Shown here piece after piece: positions 15,893 to 20,772 of a stretch of DNA of 20,772 nt. The stretch comes from Spirochaetota bacterium (lineage in GTDB: Bacteria > Spirochaetota > Leptospiria > Turneriellales > Turneriellaceae): assembly GCA_963205035.1 (NCBI GenBank), contig CAUJII010000023.1, positions 1 through 20,772 of the forward strand, given 5' to 3'. Every line of letters starts with the position of its first letter. The first letter of the stretch is position 1. Position numbers and translations under genes: made by a program. The notes below the pieces were generated by a model. It was given only the letters and a program-made list of their open reading frames with translations. It was not told where the DNA came from and did no database searches.

Positions 15893-17359
15893 TTAGCTCT
15901 TCGGAAGATCCTTGCGAAACAGCAAGTTCTTGAAAAGCGAGATATACATGATGAGTAATCCCAAAACTACTATCTCGATGAAGCGCGCCGCAATTTTAGC
16001 GTACTTTGACCCCACTTCGCGCAGCCCTGGAACATTCGTGAACATGTACTCTGAATAGCGGCGTGGAACACTTTCCATGCCTCCCAGGTAGAACATGGTG
16101 AGAAAGCCCGCAGCACCCACGACGAAAAGCCAAAAGCCCCACGAAGGTTTTTTCTCTTCGCTGCCGTAAGCAAGGTAATAGAAAAAAGCGAATAGAAATG
16201 GGATGACTCCCAAGAGCATGTACGTGTGGAAGTGCGCCGGCACCCACAGCGTATTGTGGAGTACTTTGTTGAGGTTAATCGTTGAATCGACGATTGCAGC
16301 GAAGCCGCCCACTGCCCAGCCCGTCATACCGATAATAACGGCCATGGGGAAAATACTCCATTTGAGTTTGCCGTGGTAAACTTGCACGCCTACGCCAAAC
16401 ATTGTAACCACGGTCGAAGGGATTGCGCTGAGGTAAGATGCGATTTGGCCGACGTAGTGCAGGCTTGTCGGCTGTGCAAAGTCCATGTAAAGGTGATGGA
16501 AGTATGCGAAGATAATAAAGAAGAAAGTTCCGTTCCATGCATACACCACAGCCTTGTTGACCTTCCAATCGCGGTGCGTGAACGAAGGCATGATCTCATA
16601 GACCCACGCAACGGCCATATACATGGCGATATTGACTAAGGTATGCCCGAAGAAGAAAACTAAGTTCTTTTGGATCAGCGGATCATACGAAAGAGTGCCT
16701 TCAAAATGTTGCAGAAGATTCATGACCAGAAAAACAGCCCCTGCGAGAAACGAAATTATTCCCGGAACCAAGCTCACCGTAGTGATGAGAGCGAGTGCCG
16801 GCAGCTCTTCTTTCGGCTCTTCTTTGCCGAGGTAATGCCATCCCATGAGTTTGGTAAATCCGCCGTATCGCTTGCCCAGCGCATAGACAATGTGCGTTGA
16901 CCCCAAAACCCACGCAACGCCCAGAACAATGAGAGAGAGGAGCGCCAAAGTGATTGCCCAGTTTTGGCCGATGCCGGGCTGCACCGAAATGGGATAGAGT
17001 AGGTACCAACCCGCAGCGTATTTGCCAAAGAGCGTTGCGGCGGTGAGACCTAACGTCCCCAGAACGACAAGCGCGTAGATAAAATAACCGAAGCCCACAC
17101 TGATTTTTGCGTAGCGAGTGCCGATGAGATACCCCAACGCCCCGAGTGCGGTGCTGAAAATAACTCCGGCCATTCCTAAACCGTGCAGAGTCATAAGGCT
17201 ATAAAAAGTCATCGACTGGAGTTTGAGAACCTCGCCTTGGTTGAGGCGCATGAGGAGCCCCAGCGTGATGAGGAGGGGAAAAAGAATAAGGAACGTCACC
17301 GTCCAAACTTTGACGAGAGTCCGGTGGTTTTTTGCTTCTGTGGTGTTTATTTCGTACAT
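15893..17359 (-). CDS. norY: Heme-copper catalytic subunit, sNOR-type nitric oxide reductase (NorY)
   Basis: This 488-aa protein has about 12 membrane helices and the full heme-copper ligand set. His59 (LMTLHGLG) and His378 are expected to bind the low-spin heme and His376 (WVPAHFH) the high-spin heme; His239, His288 and His289 (FFGHTLVN, YFHHLY) fit CuB. Oxygen reductases have GHPEVY here, with a Tyr four residues after the CuB His that is cross-linked to it. This protein has GHTLVN, with Asn243 at that place. It also lacks the glutamates of cNOR/qNOR. The missing Tyr, the CuA partner, and the following senC and orf1 point to the sNOR family, which reduces 2 NO to N2O, rather than an O2 reductase. 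A cytochrome oxidase label is the main alternative. It starts 9 bp after the CuA gene. Confidence 0.85.
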   Translation of the reverse strand: MYEINTTEAKNHRTLVKVWTVTFLILFPLLITLGLLMRLNQGEVLKLQSMTFYSLMTLHGLGMAGVIFSTALGALGYLIGTRYAKISVGFGYFIYALVVLGTLGLTAATLFGKYAAGWYLLYPISVQPGIGQNWAITLALLSLIVLGVAWVLGSTHIVYALGKRYGGFTKLMGWHYLGKEEPKEELPALALITTVSLVPGIISFLAGAVFLVMNLLQHFEGTLSYDPLIQKNLVFFFGHTLVNIAMYMAVAWVYEIMPSFTHRDWKVNKAVVYAWNGTFFFIIFAYFHHLYMDFAQPTSLHYVGQIASYLSAIPSTVVTMFGVGVQVYHGKLKWSIFPMAVIIGMTGWAVGGFAAIVDSTINLNKVLHNTLWVPAHFHTYMLLGVIPFLFAFFYYLAYGSEEKKPSWGFWLFVVGAAGFLTMFYLGGMESVPRRYSEYMFTNVPGLREVGSKYAKIAARFIEIVVLGLLIMYISLFKNLLFRKDLPKS

Positions 17360-17368
17360 AAGTTTCTT

Positions 17369-18043
17369 CTATTTTTTGATTTGTGGTGCTGTTTGCGGCA
17401 CCACATTTTCCGCCATTTTTGTGGTAACTACCACATGAATTTTACCGAGCATGTTGGAGTGCATCATGCCGCAGTACTCGAGGCACATGATGGGGTATTC
17501 GCCCGCCTCGGTGAATTTATATTGCAGTTCGTTATGGTATTGCGGCATCGCCTGCGTCTGTGCAACAATCGCGCCTTTGCTATTGTAGATAGCAAAATTA
17601 TGCGTCACGTCGCGCGAAGTGACAACAAACCGAATAGCCTTATCGACGCTCACCGTGATTTCGTTTGTGCCTTTGAAATTTCTCAACTCCTCGGCTTTCT
17701 TTAACGCCTTGAAGTTATTCACTTCTTCGGTCGACGCTCCTTGGGCCATGAGCCATCCCCATTGGTAGCCCACCACTCGCACCGTTTCATCGGGCGTTGG
17801 TTGGTATTGCGGGTAAGGCAGAAGGCGCAGCGAAAAAACCAAAAGCACAAGAGCCGAAATTAATGCGACGAAAAAATAACGCCCTCGAATCTTGTAGAGC
17901 TTCTTTTTAACCGCGTACTTATCTTCCTCGCCTTTCGCGGAGAAAATAAGGAAGAGCGCAAGCGAAATGATAATCACTCCGCCCGAGAGCGAAATCACCG
18001 CCGCATACTGTTGTAGCGTCAGCGTCAATAGAGGGTAATACAT
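17369..18043 (-). CDS. norS: CuA-containing subunit II of the sNOR-type reductase (NorS)
   Basis: This 224-aa electron-entry subunit has two N-terminal membrane helices (about residues 12-35 and 57-74) and a periplasmic cupredoxin domain. The CuA ligands are all visible: His148 (RDVTHNF) and Cys187, Cys191, His195 and Met198 in CLEYCGMMHSNM. An aromatic patch GYQWGW (92-97) precedes a charged insert of about 30 residues (VNNFKALKKAEELRNF) that ordinary CoxB proteins do not show. It should accept electrons from a soluble c-type cytochrome and pass them to NorY. It is the first gene of the operon. The ATG at 18043 has GGAG 13 bp upstream, slightly far. The palindrome at 17420 lies in its last beta strand (VVVTT). 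Confidence 0.9.
   Translation of the reverse strand: MYYPLLTLTLQQYAAVISLSGGVIIISLALFLIFSAKGEEDKYAVKKKLYKIRGRYFFVALISALVLLVFSLRLLPYPQYQPTPDETVRVVGYQWGWLMAQGASTEEVNNFKALKKAEELRNFKGTNEITVSVDKAIRFVVTSRDVTHNFAIYNSKGAIVAQTQAMPQYHNELQYKFTEAGEYPIMCLEYCGMMHSNMLGKIHVVVTTKMAENVVPQTAPQIKK
17420..17435. promoter_or_regulatory. 16-bp palindrome TGTGGTAACTACCACA
   Basis: TGTGGTA-AC-TACCACA is a perfect palindrome in the 3' end of norS. Compared with TGTAATAGTTATTACA, A-A at positions 4-5 became G-G and the matching T-T became C-C, so both arms changed together. A hybrid of the two versions occurs at 20622. Confidence 0.45.
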
Positions 18044-18073
18044 AAACTAAAATGAACTCCAGTACATAGTTTT

Positions 18074-18102
18074 ATAGTACGTAATGGGGGGGCGGGCGTC
18101 AA
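18074..18102 (-). promoter_or_regulatory. Sigma70-like promoter of the norSY-senC-orf1 operon
   Basis: On the minus strand, TTGACG (18102-18097), a 17-bp C-rich spacer and TACTAT (18079-18074) precede norS. A start near 18067 would give a leader of about 23 nt containing the GGAG ribosome-binding site. The spacer contains an unusual seven-C run. Confidence 0.45.
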
Positions 18103-18104
18103 AA

Positions 18105-18150
18105 AAAAAGAGAAAAAGACAGTTCTGTGGTATTTACCCCGAAACTGTTT
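18105..18150 (-). terminator. Possible terminator of tRNA-Leu
   Basis: On the minus strand AAAAAACAGTT is followed by a loop and then AACTGTCTTTTT, followed by a longer T-rich run. The stem with A-tract before and T-tract after is the right polarity for intrinsic termination of the tRNA transcript. The loop is long (about 18 nt), so this is tentative. The same stretch is immediately upstream of the norS promoter. Confidence 0.35.
18126..18141. promoter_or_regulatory. Degenerate palindrome TGTGGTATTTACCCCG upstream of norS
   Basis: This shares TGTGGTA with the palindrome at 17420 and keeps TACC in the right arm, but the core is TATTTA. Its centre is about 67 bp upstream of the predicted norS transcription start, a plausible distance for a CRP/FNR-type activator. 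It overlaps the loop of the possible tRNA terminator, so a role is uncertain. Confidence 0.3.
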
Positions 18151-18174
18151 TTTGTGCGCGCTACGCACAAAAAA
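18148..18174. repeat. Perfect 11-bp inverted repeat next to tRNA-Leu
   Basis: TTTTTTGTGCG and CGCACAAAAAA flank CGCTA. The T-tract precedes and the A-tract follows the GC stem on both strands, the reverse of an intrinsic terminator. It lies directly 3' of the tRNA and might act in processing or as a protein site. Confidence 0.6.
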
Positions 18175-18176
18175 TT

Positions 18177-18259
18177 TACCGAAGGTCGGACTTGAACCGA
18201 CATGGGGTTGCCCCCACCGCATTTTGAGTGCGGCGTGTCTACCATTTCACCACTTCGGC
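18177..18259 (-). tRNA. tRNA-Leu (CAA)
   Basis: On the minus strand this reads GCCGAAG (acceptor), a D-arm with GTGAAATGGTAGACAC, anticodon stem-loop CCGCA-CTCAAAA-TGCGG with anticodon CAA, a long variable arm (GGGGGCAACCCC) typical of class II tRNAs, a T-arm with TTCAAGT, and CTTCGGT plus discriminator A. The length is 83 nt; CCA is not encoded. It decodes UUG. The T-arm and acceptor stem pair well (one G-T at the first pair). Confidence 0.95.
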
Positions 18260-18361
18260 GGCGTGGAGAGATAGATTCCAAAATCGCGACATGACGGGAA
18301 GCGCGATACGGTAAAACAAATTATTCTTGCACCCGACTCTCTTCTTTGATGCAAGGTGTCT

Positions 18362-19327
18362 ATGGCAACTCGTAAACAACGCAGCGAAGCGGCAGTCTTC
18401 ATTGTTAATCCACAGGCGGGGGGGGGCAAATCGAGCAAACAGCTCAAGAGTCTTCTCAACGAAATTCAATCAATTTACGGAAACGCAAAAATTCTATTCA
18501 CAGAAGAGAAACTCCACGCGACAACGCTTGCGAGAGAAGCCGTCAAAGCGGGCGCAGAACTCATCGTTGCTGTCGGTGGCGACGGTACAATTAGCGAAGT
18601 CGCCGCTGGTTTTTTTGATGCGAGCGGAAAGGCTCTCAAACCCATCAAGCAAGCGCCTGCGTTGGGCATTGTTCCGGCGGGTTCGGGAAGCGACTACGCA
18701 CGCACTTTAGGAATCCCCCGTTCGTCTGCGCTCGCGCTGCAAATTTTGCAGACAAAGCGAACTCAAGTGGTCGACGCGGGGCTTGTCGAGTTTCAAGCCC
18801 TCGACGGCAAGAAGACGAAGCGTGTCTTTATCAACATTGCAGACATCGGCATCGGCGGCGAGGTTGTCGAAATTCTCGAAAGGCAGGGTAAAAAACTGGG
18901 CTCTTTTATTTCATACCAAATTGCGACAGTGCGCGGCCTCTTAGGCTATAAGAACAAAACTCTCGAACTGACTCTCGACAAGAAGGTGCACTTAGACGGC
19001 GTCTATAACGGAGTGATTGTCGCATTGGGTAAGTACTTCGGCAGCGGAATGAAAATTGCGCCTCACGCCGAACTCGACGACGGTTTTTTCGACGTCGTTC
19101 TCTTGGGAGACCTCACGAAAATGCAAATGGTGGCGAAGATGTCGAAGGTCCGCAAGGGCACGCATATTCTCGACAAGGGGGTCAGCGTGCACCGCGCGAA
19201 GCACGTCAGTATCAAGACGAACGACCGTGCGCTCTTAGACTGTGACGGAGAGATGCCGGGCCAATGCCCTGCGAGCTTTACTATTTTGCCGCAGGCTTTG
19301 AAGGTTGTGGTGCCGCCGGCTTCTTAG
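18362..19327 (+). CDS. Diacylglycerol kinase family lipid kinase (DagK/YegS type)
   Basis: The family phosphorylates diacylglycerol or related lipids with ATP, peripherally at the inner membrane. The 321-aa protein has the N-terminal VNPQAGGGKS (residues 15-24), the nucleotide-binding GGDGTISEV (72-80), PAGSGSDYARTLG, a central NIADIGIGGEVVE and the C-terminal LDCDGE. These are the standard catalytic-family signatures and the length is typical. I chose the ATG at 18362, with AAGG 5 bp upstream, over the GTG at 18356, which overlaps that ribosome-binding site. It diverges from tRNA-Leu and its last 47 bp overlap the convergent gene at 19281. The exact lipid substrate (phosphatidic acid recycling versus undecaprenol or others) cannot be told. 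Confidence 0.92.
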   Translation: MATRKQRSEAAVFIVNPQAGGGKSSKQLKSLLNEIQSIYGNAKILFTEEKLHATTLAREAVKAGAELIVAVGGDGTISEVAAGFFDASGKALKPIKQAPALGIVPAGSGSDYARTLGIPRSSALALQILQTKRTQVVDAGLVEFQALDGKKTKRVFINIADIGIGGEVVEILERQGKKLGSFISYQIATVRGLLGYKNKTLELTLDKKVHLDGVYNGVIVALGKYFGSGMKIAPHAELDDGFFDVVLLGDLTKMQMVAKMSKVRKGTHILDKGVSVHRAKHVSIKTNDRALLDCDGEMPGQCPASFTILPQALKVVVPPAS

Positions 19328-19673
19328 ATTTGAACCACACGAAAATTTCTCGATACTTCGCATCTTGTGCGGCAAGAAGCGATTCCCGCTCACTCGAAAT
19401 GTTCTGCGATAAGAGCGCCATCAATCCCATTGCGCCTTCGCTGGTTTTCTTCCATTCGTTTTTTGCTTTAGCCTCGACAGGCTCGGCTATCTTGCCCACA
19501 ACCTTTTCTGCGGGGGGTGCCAGTTTCTCGGTTGCCTTTTTGACTGTGGGAGAAACACGCGAATTAAAATTTGCCCCGAGCTTGCGTAAAGGCGTCTCCC
19601 AGAAGAGGAATGCAGTGCCTGCAAGTATTGCGATGAGAAACACCCATATAAAGAAGGAACGCAATCCAAGCAT
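19281..19673 (-). CDS. Small membrane-anchored hypothetical protein
   Basis: This is a 130-aa unknown with an N-terminal hydrophobic segment (FFIWVFLIAILAGTAFLFW, residues 7-25). An Ala/Lys/Pro/Glu-rich helical stalk (about 40-75) follows, and the tail is basic and Pro/Ala-rich (KKPAAPQPSKPAAK). It is probably anchored in the inner membrane by its N-terminus. The last 47 bp overlap the 3' end of the lipid kinase on the other strand. No clear ribosome-binding site precedes the ATG at 19673. Three things make me think it is real: a long uninterrupted frame, an ordered anchor-stalk-tail layout, and the lack of a better frame in this segment. Confidence 0.55.
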   Translation of the reverse strand: MLGLRSFFIWVFLIAILAGTAFLFWETPLRKLGANFNSRVSPTVKKATEKLAPPAEKVVGKIAEPVEAKAKNEWKKTSEGAMGLMALLSQNISSERESLLAAQDAKYREIFVWFKSKKPAAPQPSKPAAK

Positions 19674-19790
19674 GGGACGAGCTTGCGAGGGCCGGTGAGA
19701 GCGTCAAACGGTATCTCTTAAAACGGGCATGGCAAGATTTTTCGCCCAATTGGCCGAGTGGCAACCGACTCTTGAGAGATTCTCTACACT

Positions 19791-19825
19791 GGCAGCGTAG
19801 CGCGTGACCTTCTGTCACCGCGCAC
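19791..19825. repeat. GTGAC/GTCAC hairpin repeat, copy 1
   Basis: GGCAGCGTAGCGCG is followed by GTGAC-CTTCT-GTCAC and CGCGCAC; the outer GCG(C) bases also pair. A second copy with three extra bases lies at 19869-19906. The sequence between them includes TGCCCGCACTTCGACAGG (19836-19853), whose first 13 bases are identical to part of the mnmG insertion. Confidence 0.75.
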
Positions 19826-19835
19826 GCCGCGAAGA

Positions 19836-19860
19836 TGCCCGCACTTCGACAGGCTCAGTG
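19836..19860. repeat. Dispersed repeat sharing TGCCCGCACTTCG with the mnmG insertion
   Basis: TGCCCGCACTTCG at 19836-19848 is identical to 899-911, followed by ACAGGCTCAGTG (CTCAGTG also precedes TGCCC-type motifs in mnmG). It lies between the two GTGAC hairpins, so this 19680-19950 gap looks like a repeat-element landing zone. I see no gene in it. Confidence 0.65.
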
Positions 19861-19868
19861 CAAGCCAT

Positions 19869-19906
19869 GGCAGCGGCGTAGCACGTGACCTCCTGTCACC
19901 GCGCAC
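19869..19906. repeat. GTGAC/GTCAC hairpin repeat, copy 2
   Basis: GGCAGCGGCGTAGCAC, then GTGAC-CTCCT-GTCAC and CGCGCAC. It is a direct repeat of 19791-19825 with a 3-bp insertion (GGC) and two substitutions, and keeps the same hairpin. Confidence 0.75.
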
Positions 19907-19951
19907 AGCACAAGGCTGAGAGAGACACCCGTGTCGCTAAAAAAAACCGCG

Positions 19952-20524
19952 CTATATGCACGTTCGCAGGCAGTTGATGTATTCAGCGTACGAAAGGCTT
20001 TTTTTCGCGATGAGAACCGCCTTCCGAGCCGTTTCGAGCCCGCCGTTCTCGTTTTTTTCGGTAACTTTTTGGTAGTTAATAAAATAGTCAGGATAACTCT
20101 TGCGCCGGGCATACCGCGCAGCCCAAAAGTGATGGTTCCGCGCGGAGAACGCCGACCCGCGCCGAGGCGAATGCAGATACATCTCGACAAATCGCGGCAT
20201 GAACACCCGGATCGCGAAGTCGACGAACCGCGAGACCGATTCGCCCGAATGAATCGTCCGCTGCCAAAGAACACCGTAGAGGTTCTTGTCAACCCGCCAG
20301 GGCCTTATGACGTATTTAGTCTCGTCAGTCTGGATATTGTACCGCCGTGCGGACACGGTCCAAGCACCGCCGGACCGCCAGCGTAACACAGTCTCTTTGC
20401 AGAGCCGCGAAATAATCTCGCCCTCACCCCATATAATCCCATGCCGGGCAAAAATGAGTTGCGCGGCTTTGAGTCGGCGATACGACTTCTCGCGCAGCGA
20501 AACCGATGTCTGATGATATTCCAT
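19952..20524 (-). CDS. Hypothetical protein, possible regulator
   Basis: I do not recognise this 190-aa protein with confidence. It is basic (Arg-rich), has no signal peptide, and shows two helical regions: SREKSYRRLK-like residues at the N-terminus and SGESVSRFVDFAIRVFMPRFVE around residues 93-114. The second looks like the helix-turn-helix or ribbon-helix-helix part of small DNA-binding proteins and recalls families of unknown function common in Leptospira (DUF1564-like), but that is only a resemblance. A C-terminal stretch RNHHFWAARYARRKSYPDYF is aromatic and basic. The ATG at 20524 has GGGAGAG 7 bp upstream. The sequence AGAGTAACTCT spans the ribosome-binding site and start and could fold over it. 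Two palindromes of the TAGTTA family lie about 100-160 bp upstream. Confidence 0.65.
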   Translation of the reverse strand: MEYHQTSVSLREKSYRRLKAAQLIFARHGIIWGEGEIISRLCKETVLRWRSGGAWTVSARRYNIQTDETKYVIRPWRVDKNLYGVLWQRTIHSGESVSRFVDFAIRVFMPRFVEMYLHSPRRGSAFSARNHHFWAARYARRKSYPDYFINYQKVTEKNENGGLETARKAVLIAKKSLSYAEYINCLRTCI

Positions 20525-20621
20525 AGAGTTACTCTCCCTCTATATATTAAATACCCAGAAACCGTGTTTTTTTCTCACAAAATTCGAGTTTTTTTTCAAA
20601 AACCGAAAAAAGTGTGAATTT

Positions 20622-20637
20622 TGTAATAACTACCACA
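20622..20637. promoter_or_regulatory. Hybrid palindrome TGTAATAACTACCACA
   Basis: The left arm is the TGTAATA version and the right arm the TACCACA version, around the TAACTA core. It lies in the intergenic region upstream of the 190-aa gene, about 100 bp from its start and 47 bp (centre to centre) from the copy at 20669. Confidence 0.45.
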
Positions 20638-20668
20638 AGCTTGCGGGTCTTGAAAGAAAGAAGTTGGT

Positions 20669-20684
20669 TGCAATAGTTATTACA
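20669..20684. promoter_or_regulatory. Palindrome copy TGCAATAGTTATTACA
   Basis: It differs by one base from the 16-mers at 4689 and 14599. With the hybrid at 20622 it forms a pair in non-coding DNA. This is the arrangement most like a genuine operator pair. Confidence 0.5.
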
Positions 20685-20734
20685 TTCTTGTGTTCCGGGC
20701 ACGGGGTTGCGCTGAGTTCTGAGCCTAACCCCTC

Positions 20735-20772
20735 CTAAAACGTATGCTCCATGCCAAACTGGAGCGACTCGA
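20735..20772 (-). CDS. Outer-membrane protein, C-terminal end only
   Basis: On the minus strand the last 11 codons before the TAG at 20735-20737 read ESLQFGMEHTF. Alternating residues and a terminal Phe are the classic C-terminal beta-strand signature of outer-membrane beta-barrel proteins. The rest of the gene lies outside the window, so nothing more can be said. Confidence 0.5.
   Translation of the reverse strand, partial: ESLQFGMEHTF

Noticed and set aside
19264..19698. 144-aa plus-strand frame over the lipid-kinase end
   Set aside because: It is the antisense shadow of the 130-aa minus-strand gene, begins inside the kinase and has Ser/Arg-rich composition without domain features.
19803..19818. 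GTGAC...GTCAC as a MatP matS site
   Set aside because: matS has a 3-bp centre (GTGACRNYGTCAC); here the centre is 5 bp and the copies are clearly part of a longer repeat.
19855..20292. 145-aa Arg/Ser-rich minus-strand frame
   Set aside because: It overlaps the better-supported 190-aa gene in another frame and looks like an out-of-frame translation.
1..20772. CRISPR array, insertion sequence or prophage
   Set aside because: No regularly spaced repeats with unique spacers, no transposase, integrase or phage structural genes were seen. Tandem repeats at 2612-2821 are coding coiled-coil units.

Overview
The window reads as bacterial chromosome with densely packed genes on both strands and about 50% G+C by eye. 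It contains housekeeping genes (mnmG, asd, lysS, mtnA, murF, tRNA-Leu), a cytochrome-c maturation gene, Gram-negative envelope proteins (a porin, a FecR-type lipoprotein, and an outer-membrane protein tail ending in Phe), and several lineage-specific unknowns. The coiled-coil repeat protein, the lipobox ending in FAC and the style of the unknown proteins make me lean towards a higher-G+C Leptospirales spirochaete of the Turneriella/Leptonema type. That assignment is inference, not proof.

Layout. 1-2500 (+): the tail of a beta-lactamase-fold serine hydrolase, then mnmG, which carries an in-frame 165-bp palindromic repeat insertion. 2540-4084 (-): a coiled-coil membrane protein downstream of asd. 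4175-8341 (+): a small acidic unknown, a palindromic repeat, a porin, a secreted zinc hydrolase of the S1/P1 nuclease or phospholipase C type, and a secreted unknown. 8398-12052 (+): lysS, mtnA, ccmC and a small CcmD-like protein in a tight run. 12049-13479 (-): murF. 13538-14509 (+): a FecR-domain lipoprotein. 14566-18043 (-): a four-gene respiratory operon. 18177-18259 (-): tRNA-Leu(CAA). 18362-19327 (+): a diacylglycerol kinase family lipid kinase. 19281-20772: small unknowns, a repeat cluster, a 190-aa unknown and the C-terminus of an outer-membrane protein.

The strongest functional unit is 14566-18043. A CuA subunit, a heme-copper catalytic subunit, a SCO/SenC copper chaperone and a small polytopic membrane protein occur in the order described for norSY-senC-orf1 of ammonia oxidisers (sNOR-type nitric oxide reductase). 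The catalytic subunit keeps all heme and CuB histidines but has Asn where oxygen reductases have the cross-linked Tyr. This favours NO reduction over O2 reduction.

The strongest unexplained signal is a family of 16-bp palindromes built around TAGTTA/TAACTA, such as TGTAATAGTTATTACA. Core copies lie at 4689, 8245, 14599, 17420, 20622 and 20669, with weaker relatives at 5950 and 18126. Arm changes are often compensated on the other side. Four copies lie inside genes, all in the same codon phase, and three members lie in or just upstream of the norSY operon. The spacing resembles CRP/FNR-family sites. Three other palindromic repeat types are also present: one inserted in mnmG, GTAGAGACGC palindromes at 4538 and 15823, and GTGAC/GTCAC hairpins at 19791 and 19869. 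No stretch longer than 300 bases lacks a gene.
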